DNA of 64,000 bases from an uncultured Dysgonomonas sp. (lineage in GTDB: Bacteria; Bacteroidota; Bacteroidia; Bacteroidales; Dysgonomonadaceae). Below are positions 50,339-59,819 of this stretch, piece by piece. The position numbers and the translations under genes are program-made. The stretch is from NCBI GenBank assembly GCA_937995835.1, contig CALKIV010000025.1, forward strand, positions 62,001 to 126,000. Reading direction: 5' to 3'. The notes below the pieces were generated by a model, which saw only the letters and a program-made list of their open reading frames with translations, ran no database searches and was not told where the DNA came from. How positions within the stretch are numbered: position 1 is the stretch's first letter; each line of letters starts with the position of its first letter.

Positions 50339-52339
50339 ATGACAAAAAGGAAATTATATCTATTAGGCTTTATTTTTATCATCCTTTCATCTTGTAAACC
50401 AAAAAACGAGAATGTAGTGGTTTCTCCTGATGGGAGCGTCAAAGCTACCGTAGAGCTGCAAGATGGAAAGTTGTTTTATAAAGTAGATAAAGGGCAGAAA
50501 GTAATATTAAATAATTCTCAACTGGGCTTCAAGCTTCAGAGTGGCGATTTTGATAACGATTTCGAAATAACGAATATCACTCACTCCTCATTCGATGAGG
50601 TATGGGAACAACCATGGGGTGAAGAAATCAATGTGTTGAATCACTACAATGAGATGAAGGTTGAACTTGCAGAAAAGAACAACTTGAGACGAACTCTGAA
50701 TGTTGTATTTAGGGTATTTGATGATGGTCTCGGATTTCGTTACGAATTCCCTGAACAAGAGAATTTGAAAGATTTTGTGATCATGGATGAGGTAACCGAG
50801 TTTGCATTGGCTCAAAATCATCAGGCTTGGTCTTTCCCTACTCATGGCACAGAATATTACGAGGCATTATATGCTAAAAGTGCTGTAAATGAAATAGACA
50901 CAGTTTGCACACCATTGACAATGGAATGTGAGGATGGTTCGTTCTTGAGTATTCATGAAGCCAATATTACAGATTATCCTGCAATGAATCTGGCTCTTCA
51001 ATCAGGAACAACCAAGCTTAAGGCAGATCTTACTCCATGGTCAACAGGCGAAAAGGTCTTTGTAAGCAATACACGGGTGTCTCCTTGGAGAACCATCATT
51101 ATAGCCGATACTGCAGGCGACTTGATGCTTTCTCGTTTGATGCTCAACTTGAACGAACCATGTCAGATCAAAGATACCTCATGGATAAAACCGGGAAGAT
51201 ATATTGGTATTTGGTGGGGGATGCATATGGAAAAGTATACATGGTATCCAGGGGCTAAGCATGGAGCTACGACAGCCAATACTATTCGCTATATTGATTT
51301 TGCTGCCAAGCATGGATTCTCGGGTGTGCTAGTTGAAGGTTGGAACAAAGGTTGGGAAAATGATTGGACAAAAGAAGGAGATAAATTCAGCTTTACAGAA
51401 GCCTATCCCGACTTTGATATTGATAAGATCACAAAATATGCTGCAATGCACAACGTGAAACTGGTAGGTCATCATGAAACAGGTGGAGCCAGCACAAACT
51501 ACGAAAACCAAATGGAGGATGCCTATAAGTATTATAATAAGTATGGAGTGGATGCCGTAAAAACCGGCTATGTTTCAGTCTTGCTTGATGGCAAAGAAAA
51601 GCATAGTAGCCAATATGGAGTGCGCCATTATCGTAAAGTGATAGAAACAGCAGCTAAGCATAAGATCATGATTGACAATCATGAACCCGTGATGCCTAGT
51701 GGTCTGCAGCGTACTTTTCCGAACTTGATGACGCAAGAGGGTGTGAGAGGACAAGAGTATGATGCTTGGTCAAAAGATGGAGGCAACCCGCCAAGCCATA
51801 CGACCATTATCCCCTTCACCAGAGGACTCGCTGGTCCGATGGACTTTACTCCTGGCACTTTCAAGTTTGAAAACCCTGTATTTCCAAATACAAGAGTGCA
51901 AACAACATTGGCCAAACAATTGGCACTTTCTGTCGTTATATACAGCCCTTTGCAAATGGCTTCGGATATGATAGAAAATTATGAAAACAATCCGGCTTTC
52001 GAATTTATAACCTCTTGTCCAGCCAATTGGGCTAAGACGGTTGTGACACAAGCTAAAATAGGCGAGTATGTTACTATTGCCCGAAAGGATAGAGATAGCG
52101 AGAATTGGTATCTTGGCTCCATCACCAATGAAAACAGCAGAGACGTTGCACTGAACTTTGACTTCTTGGATAAAGGGGCGATTTATAAAGCAAAGATATT
52201 TAAAGATGGAGAGGGAGCAGAATATAAATCAAATCCTTACCCTGTAGAAATTTCGGAACAGGAAATAACATCTGACACTCAACTCAACATACACTTGGCC
52301 ACTAGTGGAGGTGTAGCTATTATATTAGAGAAACAGTAA
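50339..52339 (+). CDS. GH97 alpha-glucosidase, SusB type
   Basis: A 666-residue lipoprotein (IFIILSSC) of glycoside hydrolase family 97. The N-terminal beta domain (about 25-290) leads to the barrel, with GVLVEGWNKGWENDW near residue 330. Comparing with SusB, the bases for inverting hydrolysis are present: Glu380 in GHHETGG and Glu449 in DNHEPVMPSG are 69 residues apart, as are SusB Glu439 and Glu508. Glu473 in EGVRGQEY matches the acid Glu532. The retaining alpha-galactosidase group lacks the first two and uses an Asp instead. I therefore infer an inverting alpha-glucosidase that finishes degradation of imported oligosaccharides. Last gene of the operon. Confidence 0.93.
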   Translation: MTKRKLYLLGFIFIILSSCKPKNENVVVSPDGSVKATVELQDGKLFYKVDKGQKVILNNSQLGFKLQSGDFDNDFEITNITHSSFDEVWEQPWGEEINVLNHYNEMKVELAEKNNLRRTLNVVFRVFDDGLGFRYEFPEQENLKDFVIMDEVTEFALAQNHQAWSFPTHGTEYYEALYAKSAVNEIDTVCTPLTMECEDGSFLSIHEANITDYPAMNLALQSGTTKLKADLTPWSTGEKVFVSNTRVSPWRTIIIADTAGDLMLSRLMLNLNEPCQIKDTSWIKPGRYIGIWWGMHMEKYTWYPGAKHGATTANTIRYIDFAAKHGFSGVLVEGWNKGWENDWTKEGDKFSFTEAYPDFDIDKITKYAAMHNVKLVGHHETGGASTNYENQMEDAYKYYNKYGVDAVKTGYVSVLLDGKEKHSSQYGVRHYRKVIETAAKHKIMIDNHEPVMPSGLQRTFPNLMTQEGVRGQEYDAWSKDGGNPPSHTTIIPFTRGLAGPMDFTPGTFKFENPVFPNTRVQTTLAKQLALSVVIYSPLQMASDMIENYENNPAFEFITSCPANWAKTVVTQAKIGEYVTIARKDRDSENWYLGSITNENSRDVALNFDFLDKGAIYKAKIFKDGEGAEYKSNPYPVEISEQEITSDTQLNIHLATSGGVAIILEKQ

Positions 52340-52397
52340 AAATAAAAAAACATCGATAACTTGCTTTATATTCGATGCAAATCCTAGTTTATAATTG

Positions 52398-52434
52398 AAA
52401 AAGTCCTGAGTAGAAGTAATACTCAGGACTTTTT
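52398..52434. terminator. Bidirectional terminator of the glycan locus and msrBA
   Basis: A 15-bp perfect stem (52398-52412 with 52420-52434), loop of 7, with A/T ends on both strands, between convergent genes. Confidence 0.88.
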
Positions 52435-52438
52435 CACC

Positions 52439-53386
52439 TTAAAATATCTTTGTGTATTTATGACAATAGGGTTGCTTTCCATTGTGCTGATAATACTGTT
52501 GATGGTAGTCTTCTGCTTTCCAAAAAGTAGGTGCAGGTTTTAGCATTGTTGCTACCTTATATCCTTTTTGAGTCAGTAGGTCTATATTTTTTTGAGCAAT
52601 GGCTTTTTCTTCTTCATTTTGATAAAATATGCAGGATAGGTATTGCGAACCTATATCGGGTCCTTGCCCATTGGTTTGAGTGAAGTCATGAGTCTCAAAG
52701 AAGTATTTTACCAACAGATCGTAGCTCACTACTTTTGGGTCATACGCTATTGCAGTTACCTCCAGATGTCCCGTTTCTCCTGTGCAAACTTCCTTGTAGC
52801 TTGGGTTGTCAACATGGCCTCCCATAAAGCCCACAGTTGTTTGACTGACCCCTCTTAACTTCTGAAAGTAGTATTCCGTGCCCCAGAAACAGCCGGATGC
52901 AAAATAGGCAGTCTGTAAACTACTCTCTTGGCTTGGGACAAACTTCATCGACACCGAGTTGACGCAGTGTCTAGTATCTTTTGCAGTAAAACCTTCGCCC
53001 ATGAAAACATGACCTAAATGTCCACCACAGTGAGCACAAACGATTTCTGTGCGTCTGCCATCGGCATCGGGTATGCGTTTAACGGCTCCCCCAATCTCGT
53101 CGTCGAAAGAAGGCCAGCCACAGTGCGAATCAAACTTACTGTCAGAGGTGTAGAGTGGTGTGTTGCATTGTTTGCAGATGTATGTTCCCTCAGCTTTGTT
53201 GTTTAGCAAGTCGCCGGTGAAAGGACGTTCAGTACCTTTGTCAATGATCACAGCCTTTTCTAAAGGAGTTAGTTCGTTATATTTCTTCATGTCATTTTGT
53301 TCTTTATAGTTTTGCCCCGACATGGTGCATGAGCCCAAGATCAGGGAACATAAAATTAGTAAGAAAATGCTTAACTTGTTTTCCAT
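52439..53386 (-). CDS. MsrB-MsrA fusion methionine sulfoxide reductase, lipoprotein
   Basis: One 315-residue chain repairs both stereoisomers of methionine sulfoxide. The signal ends LILGSC, so it is exported and lipid-anchored. MsrB comes first (about 35-155), with zinc cysteines in YICKQCN and CAHCGGHLGH and the catalytic cysteine in RHCVNSVSMKF. MsrA follows (about 160-315), with its catalytic cysteine in GCFWGTEYYF and the FFETHDFTQTNGQGPDIGSQ segment. The order B then A is the reverse of the common PilB-type A-B fusions. It probably protects envelope proteins from oxidants. Single gene, convergent with the glycan locus. Confidence 0.95.
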   Translation of the reverse strand: MENKLSIFLLILCSLILGSCTMSGQNYKEQNDMKKYNELTPLEKAVIIDKGTERPFTGDLLNNKAEGTYICKQCNTPLYTSDSKFDSHCGWPSFDDEIGGAVKRIPDADGRRTEIVCAHCGGHLGHVFMGEGFTAKDTRHCVNSVSMKFVPSQESSLQTAYFASGCFWGTEYYFQKLRGVSQTTVGFMGGHVDNPSYKEVCTGETGHLEVTAIAYDPKVVSYDLLVKYFFETHDFTQTNGQGPDIGSQYLSCIFYQNEEEKAIAQKNIDLLTQKGYKVATMLKPAPTFWKAEDYHQQYYQHNGKQPYCHKYTKIF

Positions 53387-53497
53387 GCTAGAAAGTTAAA
53401 TGATTTGGAAATAAAAATGATAACTTTATTAGACATTAACAGATAGAATATCTTGATATCCTATTTACTATCTTGATCTACACTAAATAAATATAAT

Positions 53498-54004
53498 ATG
53501 AAAGTAATAAAAGGAGATATAACCACCATTGAGGTAGATGCCATCGTAAATGCTGCCAACTCGTCGCTGATGGGAGGTGGTGGTGTCGATGGGGCGATTC
53601 ATCGCAAAGGGGGATCACGAATTTTAGAAGAGTGCATAGCTATCCGAAACAGACAAGGCAAATGTCCAACAGGCGAGACTGTATATACTACGGCTGGTAA
53701 TCTGCCTGCAAAATATGTGATTCACACCGTGGGACCCGTGTGGGTAGGAGGTAGCAAAAATGAAGCTCAGTTGCTTAGAAATTGCTATCTCAATTCGTTG
53801 ACGATTGCCAGCGAACTAGGGGCAAAAACTATTGCTTTTCCCAATATCAGCACAGGAGTGTATCATTATCCTAAGCCTGAGGCAGCAACGATTGCTATTC
53901 AGGCAGTCAGAGATTTTCTAGAAAAGGAAGATACAGAGCTAGAAGTTACCTTTGTGTGCTTCGATGACGACAACTGGGCTTTGTATAGAGAATTGCTGGG
54001 CTAA
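53498..54004 (+). CDS. Macrodomain protein (ADP-ribose binding/hydrolase)
   Basis: A 168-residue protein made of a single macrodomain of the YmdB/MacroD type. Signatures are VDAIVNAANSSLMGGGGVDG near residue 13, with the conserved Asn and the Gly-rich loop; GAIHRKGGSRILEEC; CPTGETVYTTAGNLPAKYVI near residue 51; and the second phosphate loop FPNISTGVYHYPK near 109. Such enzymes hydrolyse O-acetyl-ADP-ribose or remove mono-ADP-ribose from proteins; key residues look intact. It is cytosolic and stands alone, with no ADP-ribosyltransferase gene in the window. Confidence 0.95.
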   Translation: MKVIKGDITTIEVDAIVNAANSSLMGGGGVDGAIHRKGGSRILEECIAIRNRQGKCPTGETVYTTAGNLPAKYVIHTVGPVWVGGSKNEAQLLRNCYLNSLTIASELGAKTIAFPNISTGVYHYPKPEAATIAIQAVRDFLEKEDTELEVTFVCFDDDNWALYRELLG

Positions 54005-54032
54005 GTTTTTCTTTCTCTCTTATTAGCAATAA

Positions 54033-54067
54033 AAAAGCGAGTAATGCAATTGCTATTACTCGCTTTT
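54033..54067. terminator. Bidirectional terminator between macrodomain and M13 genes
   Basis: A 13-bp perfect stem (54033-54045 with 54055-54067), loop of 9, between convergent genes. Confidence 0.86.
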
Positions 54068-54090
54068 CTTATATTATTATCTGAAAATAA

Positions 54091-56130
54091 TTACCAGATA
54101 TCAGCTCTTTTTTCTTTAGGGATATACATTTTTGCATCCTCTTTGATATCAAATGCTTTGTACCAAGCGTCGATGTGAGGAAGTGTTCCGTCCACTCTCC
54201 ATTTGCCTAGTGAGTGAGGGTCGATTTGAGTCAGACGACGAATTTCTGCATCACGTACATGTCCAGCCCATAGAGTGGCATATGATAAGAAGAAACGTTG
54301 TTCAGGAGTAAATCCTTCCATTTTTTCACCTTGTTTGGCTTGTTCAGTTTTCTCAAACGCATTGTAAGCGATTTGGATACCTCCAAAGTCACCAATGTTT
54401 TCTCCAAGAGTGAATTTTCCATTAGCCATCAAGCCAGGAAGTACTTCAATCGTATTGAAATGGTCTACAAGTACTTGTGCTCTCTCGTCAAATGCTTTTC
54501 TGTCGTCAGCAGTCCACCAGTCAGACATGTTACCGTCTTTGTCGTATTTAGAACCTTGATCGTCAAATCCGTGAGACATTTCGTGTCCGATCACTACACC
54601 GATTCCACCATAGTTCACAGCATCGTCGCCATCTAGGTAGAAGAACGGAGCTTGTAGGATACCTGCAGGGAAGCAGATTTCGTTAGTCACAGGGCTATAA
54701 TAAGCGTTCACCATTTGTGGAGGCATGTGCCATTCTTCTTTGTCCACAGGTTGACCAATCTTATCCATCATCTCATTGTAACTAAATAGCTGAGCACGCT
54801 TCATATTTGCCCAATAGCTGTCTTTCTCTATTTTTAGTGTTGAATAATCTTTCCATTTGTCAGGGTAACCAATTTTTACGTGGAAAGTATTCAATTTTTC
54901 TTGAGCCTTAGCTTTGGTTTCGTCGCTCATCCAAGTTAGGTTGTTGATTCTTTCGCCAAGTGTCACTTGAAGGTTTTTCACCAAGTTCACCATACGTTCT
55001 TTAGCCTCAGCAGGGAAATATTTTTGCACATAGATTTGTCCTACAGCTTCGCTAAGGGCACCATCTAAGTTAGACACAACAGTTTTCCAACGAGGTTGCA
55101 TTTCTTGTTTCCCGGTCAATTGTTTTCCGTAGAAGTCAAAATTAGCTTCAGCAAAGTCGTCGCTTAGGTATGAAGCAGCACTGTCAATCACCTTCCAAGC
55201 CAAGTAGCATTTTACTTCGTCGATAGGTAGAGTCTTGATTAGTTCCACTGCTTTGCTAACAGCTGCAATCTGACCGATGTTTACATCCTCAAATGCTTTA
55301 CCTTTTGTACCCGCAGCTTCGAAGAATAGCTTCCAGTTTAGGTCGCCAATAGTTTTGCTAAGGTCAGTAGAGTTTATTTTGTTATAATTTTTTTCAGCAA
55401 TTCGTCTTTCTACGTTAGAGAAATGAGCTTTTGCCAGTTCTGTTTCTATTTTCACAATAGCGTCAGCAATCTTGTCAACATCTCCGCCGAAGTCGTCTTT
55501 TACGCTTGCAAACTGAGTCTTGATCAAGTTCTTATATCCCTCACGAAGCGCCAATGAAGTGCTGTCGGTATTTAGGTAATAATCTCTGTTGCCTAAGCTT
55601 AGACCTCCTTGATAGAAGATCACGATATTTTCGTTACTGTTTTTTTGGTCAGTAGAAACACCAAAAGTGAAGAATGGGCTAGAAGCATATTGTCTGAGCT
55701 CGCCTACCAACTTGATGATGTCGTCTTGCGATTGAGCTTCTTTGATAGCTGTCAGTTCAGGAAGAATAGGAGCGATGCCATCAGCATTTAGCTTCACGCT
55801 GTCCATTCCGATAGCATATAGATCGCCAATTTTTTGACCTACTTCGCCTTCTTTATGCGCAGTTTTGCCTATTTCTACAATGATGTCTCTTACTTGCTCT
55901 TGGTTTCTTTCTCTCAATTGGTCGAACGATCCATAGCGAGCAAACTCATCTTTCAGAGGGTTGTTTTTAGCCCAACCACCAGTAGCGTATTGGTAAAAAT
56001 TGTCTCCAATCACCGCAGTGGTATCCAGATTGTTGATGTCGTATTTCACCACTTCTTTTTTAGCTGTATCGCCACAACTCACTGCAGAAAATGCAATGGC
56101 AGCGATGGGTAAGTAATGTAAAATTTTCAT
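54091..56130 (-). CDS. M13-family zinc metallopeptidase (neprilysin/PepO type)
   Basis: The 679-residue protein has a lipoprotein signal (AIAFSAVSC followed by GDTAKKE), so it sits in the envelope. The large helical N-terminal domain covers about 35-430. The catalytic domain shows VNAYYSPVTNEICFPAGILQ (the N-A-Y substrate motif) near residue 473, the zinc site VIGHEMSHGFDDQG near 516, the third ligand region LGENIGDFGG near 575, and the C-terminal FRV-like segment. All catalytic residues are present. The enzyme cleaves peptides on the amino side of hydrophobic residues in general. It lies 10 bases after the SGNH hydrolase and may share its message. Confidence 0.95.
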   Translation of the reverse strand: MKILHYLPIAAIAFSAVSCGDTAKKEVVKYDINNLDTTAVIGDNFYQYATGGWAKNNPLKDEFARYGSFDQLRERNQEQVRDIIVEIGKTAHKEGEVGQKIGDLYAIGMDSVKLNADGIAPILPELTAIKEAQSQDDIIKLVGELRQYASSPFFTFGVSTDQKNSNENIVIFYQGGLSLGNRDYYLNTDSTSLALREGYKNLIKTQFASVKDDFGGDVDKIADAIVKIETELAKAHFSNVERRIAEKNYNKINSTDLSKTIGDLNWKLFFEAAGTKGKAFEDVNIGQIAAVSKAVELIKTLPIDEVKCYLAWKVIDSAASYLSDDFAEANFDFYGKQLTGKQEMQPRWKTVVSNLDGALSEAVGQIYVQKYFPAEAKERMVNLVKNLQVTLGERINNLTWMSDETKAKAQEKLNTFHVKIGYPDKWKDYSTLKIEKDSYWANMKRAQLFSYNEMMDKIGQPVDKEEWHMPPQMVNAYYSPVTNEICFPAGILQAPFFYLDGDDAVNYGGIGVVIGHEMSHGFDDQGSKYDKDGNMSDWWTADDRKAFDERAQVLVDHFNTIEVLPGLMANGKFTLGENIGDFGGIQIAYNAFEKTEQAKQGEKMEGFTPEQRFFLSYATLWAGHVRDAEIRRLTQIDPHSLGKWRVDGTLPHIDAWYKAFDIKEDAKMYIPKEKRADIW

Positions 56131-56140
56131 TTTCGTAAAT

Positions 56141-56833
56141 TTATATTGAATTTGTTTTTTCTTCTAAATATGGTTTCAAAATTTTCACCCACTCTTGATA
56201 TGCTTCATTGTTGATATGAAGTCCATCTTGAGTATATTTGGGATTCAAGTTTCTAGGACTGTCCAACAAATTGGAATACACATCTATATAGGTGATGTCC
56301 ATTTCGTTGCACATGGCTTTTAGCATCGTATTATAGTCCTCTATCTGCTGTTCTTTGTCTTTCAGTCTGCTATATTTTAGTTTTTGAGCATTGATAGGCA
56401 ATATGCTTTGTACAAAGATCTCGGTATCAGGACTGCCTGCCTTGATCTGACGAAGCAAGAGCTTTGTCTGACGAAGTATCACCTCATTAGACCGTTGCAA
56501 GGAGATGTCATTGATGCCAGCCATCAAAAATATTTTGCTAGGCTTGCCTTTTACCACCTCATGGATGCGAGCAATCATGCCGTCGGTGTTGTCGCCGGAG
56601 ATACCTCTGTTGACTACGTCATGATTCGGAAAATAGCTTGACCATTTCCCTATTTCAGTGATGCTGTTGCCAAAGAAAACGATCTGCCCTTTTTTTATTG
56701 GGCTAAATCTGAAGAGTTCCATACGATTCTTATAATGTCTGTTGCTCAAAATATTGTCGTCAATCTCTTGCCCTTGGATAGTCAGGCAAACGAATAGTAA
56801 AAGCAATAGGGTGTGAATGTGTTTCATTTTCAT
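56141..56833 (-). CDS. Secreted SGNH/GDSL-family hydrolase
   Basis: A 230-residue protein with signal peptide (HTLLLLLFVCLTIQGQ). The four SGNH blocks are visible. Block I is VFFGNSITEIGKW, with the nucleophile Ser near residue 54; block II is NRGISGDNTDGM, with its Gly; block III is LMAGINDISLQ, with its Asn; and block V is DGLHINNEAYQEW, with Asp and His near the C-terminus. These esterases act on acetylated sugars, lipids or peptidoglycan; the substrate is not readable. The start overlaps the ABC-F stop by 4 bases, giving a coupled order ABC-F, SGNH, M13. Confidence 0.92.
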   Translation of the reverse strand: MKMKHIHTLLLLLFVCLTIQGQEIDDNILSNRHYKNRMELFRFSPIKKGQIVFFGNSITEIGKWSSYFPNHDVVNRGISGDNTDGMIARIHEVVKGKPSKIFLMAGINDISLQRSNEVILRQTKLLLRQIKAGSPDTEIFVQSILPINAQKLKYSRLKDKEQQIEDYNTMLKAMCNEMDITYIDVYSNLLDSPRNLNPKYTQDGLHINNEAYQEWVKILKPYLEEKTNSI

Positions 56834-58782
56834 TCCTTTACTTTGCTCTTCAACTCTTCTAATTCAGCCGACAGGCTTTCCCATTGTTCCATAGCAGTTT
56901 CGGTGTCTTTCAGCATTTTGCCATGCTGTTCAAAGAGTGCCGGATCGTTCGCCCCATCAGGAGTTGCAAGTTTGGCTTCCAGTTCTTCGGTTTTTTGTTC
57001 CAGCTGATGAATTTTCTTTTCCTTTTCCTCAATCTGTTTTTCTACCTTTCTGATTAGCCTATTTATTTCTCGTCTCTCCTCATAGGTCAGCTTGCTCTCG
57101 GGTTCCACTTTTGTTTCCACCGCTACTTCCACCTTTTCGGAGGCGGTATTGTTGACTTCCAATTCTTTGAGGTTGGTCATCTTTTTCTTTTCCAAGAAAT
57201 ATTCTATACCTCCAAGGTGTTCTCTGACTTGTTGGTTGCCAAACTCGTATGTCTTTTCCACCAAACCACTCAAGAAATCTCTATCGTGGGACACTACAAT
57301 CACCGTACCATCAAAGTCCTTGATGGCTTGTTTTAGTACATCTTTCGATGCCATGTCCAAGTGATTGGTAGGCTCATCGAGAATCAGCAGATTGACAGGT
57401 TGCAAGAGTAGGCGAATCATTGCCAAACGGCTACGTTCTCCCCCCGAAAGGACTTTCACACGCTTGTCAGAGGCTTCTCCTCCAAACATGAACGCTCCCA
57501 GTATATCTCTGATACGCATACGAATATCGCCCACAGCAATATCATCTATGGTCTGAAAAACGGTGCGTTCGCCATCCAATAGTTGTGCTTGATTTTGAGC
57601 AAAATATCCTATTTGTATATTGTGCCCAAGAGTCAGTTTTCCGGTATATTGTATCTCGTCCATTATACATTTGACGAGGGTCGATTTACCTTCTCCATTC
57701 TTCCCCAAGAAAGCCACTTTTTCCCCACGCTCAATGGTCAGATTCACGTTCTTGAACACCAAGTGGTCGCCGTATCTTTTTTCCAGATCTTCGGCTATCA
57801 CGGGATAAGAGCCCGAACGCGGAGCAGGTGGAAATTTTAGGTTCAGCATGGCTGTGTCCACTTCGTCCACCTCTATGAGGTCTAGTTTATCCAATTGCTT
57901 AATGCGTGATTGTACCTGTACTGACTTAGTAGCTTTGTATCTGAAACGCTCGATAAACTCTTCCGTCTTTTGGATTTGTTTTTGCTGATTCTCATATGCT
58001 CGCATCTGCTGTTCGCGATGCTCTTGTCTGAGCACAACATATTTAGAATAGCTTACCTTATAGTCATAGATTTTTCCAAGGGAGATTTCTATTGTTCTGT
58101 CGGTTACAGCATCGAGAAAAGCCCTGTCATGCGATACGAGCATCACAGCATTGGGGCTGCGACTAAGGAATGTTTCCAACCATTGAATGGACTCAATGTC
58201 CAAGTGGTTGGTAGGCTCATCCAGTAGTAACACATCGGGACGTTGTAGCAAAAGTTTTGCCAACTCGATACGCATTCTCCAACCTCCACTAAACTCTGAA
58301 GTTTGGCGAGTGAAATCTTCACGCGTAAAGCCCAGCCCGATCAAGGTTTTTTCTACTTCAGCTTCAAAGTTGTTGACCCCTGACATCAGAAGTACATCGT
58401 TGAGGTGAGTAGACTGCTCTATCAGGTTTGAATATGCTTCCGACTCGTAGTCAGTGCGTTCGGTCAGTTGCTTGTTGACTTCCTCCAAGCGAGCTTCCAT
58501 CTTATGAATATGGCTAAAAGCCAAGGCTGCCTCATCGAAGACTGTGTTGCCATCGTTGAGGGTCATATGTTGTGGCAGATAGCCAACAGTAATATCTTTG
58601 GGGTATGCTACATTGCCACTAGAAGGTTCTTGCATCTTCGCAAAAATCTTTAGCATGGTCGATTTTCCTGCTCCGTTTCTTCCAACGAGCGCCACTCTGT
58701 CTCTCTTGTTGAGGACAAATGATACGTTATCGAAAAGTGTAGTACCTCCAAACTTTACACTTAAATTGTCTATTGAGATCAA
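56830..58782 (-). CDS. ABC-F ATPase (Uup/EttA-like)
   Basis: A soluble protein of 650 residues with two ABC domains and no membrane part. The first has Walker A GRNGAGKST near residue 36, signature FSGGWRMRIELAKLLL near 166 and Walker B DVLLLDEPTNHLD. The linker at about 245-315 is the charged ABC-F extension. The second has GKNGEGKST near 363, LSGGERSRLAMIRLLL and LLILDEPTNHLD. The C-terminal 100 residues form a coiled coil, as in Uup. ABC-F proteins act on the ribosome at the E site. A -7 box lies 40 bases upstream. It heads a coupled set with the SGNH and M13 genes. Confidence 0.94.
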   Translation of the reverse strand: MISIDNLSVKFGGTTLFDNVSFVLNKRDRVALVGRNGAGKSTMLKIFAKMQEPSSGNVAYPKDITVGYLPQHMTLNDGNTVFDEAALAFSHIHKMEARLEEVNKQLTERTDYESEAYSNLIEQSTHLNDVLLMSGVNNFEAEVEKTLIGLGFTREDFTRQTSEFSGGWRMRIELAKLLLQRPDVLLLDEPTNHLDIESIQWLETFLSRSPNAVMLVSHDRAFLDAVTDRTIEISLGKIYDYKVSYSKYVVLRQEHREQQMRAYENQQKQIQKTEEFIERFRYKATKSVQVQSRIKQLDKLDLIEVDEVDTAMLNLKFPPAPRSGSYPVIAEDLEKRYGDHLVFKNVNLTIERGEKVAFLGKNGEGKSTLVKCIMDEIQYTGKLTLGHNIQIGYFAQNQAQLLDGERTVFQTIDDIAVGDIRMRIRDILGAFMFGGEASDKRVKVLSGGERSRLAMIRLLLQPVNLLILDEPTNHLDMASKDVLKQAIKDFDGTVIVVSHDRDFLSGLVEKTYEFGNQQVREHLGGIEYFLEKKKMTNLKELEVNNTASEKVEVAVETKVEPESKLTYEERREINRLIRKVEKQIEEKEKKIHQLEQKTEELEAKLATPDGANDPALFEQHGKMLKDTETAMEQWESLSAELEELKSKVKE

Positions 58783-58821
58783 TTTTGTTCTTTTTTCTTT
58801 ATTATTTTTAACTAAACACTA

Positions 58822-58829
58822 CAAAAGTA
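58822..58829 (-). promoter_or_regulatory. -7 element before the ABC-F gene
   Basis: TACTTTTG on the minus strand, just after the CPBP protease stop and 40 bases before the ABC-F ATG. It suggests ABC-F is not dependent on read-through. Confidence 0.5.
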
Positions 58830-58835
58830 GTAATT

Positions 58836-59813
58836 CTACTTGACAGATAAATCTATATCCTGCTGTTTTTCTATTTTTATGTTTATTGTATTCCACGACC
58901 AACCATACTTTTTGTAGAAGATGCCAATGACTAAAGCTCCGATGGCAAGTAATACCAATAGGTCTATATAAGGATTTCCTTTAGCAACCTCAAAGACGGC
59001 TGCCGTTTCGAAGGCAGAGCCCTGTTGTGTGGTGAATAGACTAATAAACATATTGTTGGCGGCATGTATGCCTATTGCCAGTTCGATGCCATCATCGAGG
59101 ATGCTTGTCAGCCCCAAAATCATCGCCATAGTGAAATATGTTGCCAGCATGATGCCCATGCCATATTCGCCAATTTCAGGATTTGAGATGTGGAGCAAGG
59201 CAAAAAACATGGCAGGAATCAGTAGGGCTGCTATTCTGCTTTTGGTCAGGGCAGCTACGCCTTGTGCCAGATAGCCTCTGGTCATCACTTCTTCGAAGGT
59301 CGTTTGCAGAGGAATCAGCAATAGTGAGATGGCTAGTAAGGGCAAAAAGGTGTTAAGCTCAAACTGCAATGTCAGCTCTTCGGGAGAGAGTACGAGTTGC
59401 ACAAGCAACAAGACAATCATGAAACCAAACCAAACAGCAAAGCCAAAGAGAACTCTCGCCCATCTTGTTTTCTTTGTTCCGTTTACTACTCCTGCAAAGC
59501 TTCGTTTGTGAAGTAGTCTGATCATAACGAGAATCACCAATAAGCTGATGGCCATCGGAATCATCAGTACCAAGAGGGAAATATTGCTATCAATGCTTTT
59601 CAGCATCGCCATAGGGTCGCCAAAAGCATAAGCCATGCTGTCTGGGGCGCCATCGGACGCAAAATAAGATGTATAAACAAGCCCAATCAAGACTCCCATT
59701 GCCACTGCCTGAGCCACAAAGGCTACTACTATGGCAAGTATATATTTAAGAAGGGTGATGACCCAAGTTTTGAAGCCTTTTTTATTGTTTAAGGCGATTT
59801 CTAAATGTTTCAT
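58836..59813 (-). CDS. CPBP-family intramembrane metalloprotease
   Basis: A 325-residue protein with about eight transmembrane helices, of the CAAX protease/bacteriocin-processing (ABI) family. The catalytic motifs are in order: TTFEEVMTRGYLAQG near residue 168 (Glu-Glu-x3-Arg), FFALLHISNPE near residue 203 (Phe-x3-His), and AIGIHAANNMFI near residue 252 (His-x3-Asn). All are intact. Substrates of most bacterial members are unknown; no prenylated or bacteriocin partner is seen nearby. It follows the cyclophilin gene by 6 bases and is probably cotranscribed. Confidence 0.92.
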   Translation of the reverse strand: MKHLEIALNNKKGFKTWVITLLKYILAIVVAFVAQAVAMGVLIGLVYTSYFASDGAPDSMAYAFGDPMAMLKSIDSNISLLVLMIPMAISLLVILVMIRLLHKRSFAGVVNGTKKTRWARVLFGFAVWFGFMIVLLLVQLVLSPEELTLQFELNTFLPLLAISLLLIPLQTTFEEVMTRGYLAQGVAALTKSRIAALLIPAMFFALLHISNPEIGEYGMGIMLATYFTMAMILGLTSILDDGIELAIGIHAANNMFISLFTTQQGSAFETAAVFEVAKGNPYIDLLVLLAIGALVIGIFYKKYGWSWNTINIKIEKQQDIDLSVK

Positions 59814-59819
59814 GGTTTT

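Noticed and set aside
53498..54004. Macrodomain as antitoxin of a DarT-type toxin pair
   Set aside because: The neighbours are an Msr fusion and an M13 peptidase in convergent orientation; no ADP-ribosyltransferase gene is present.
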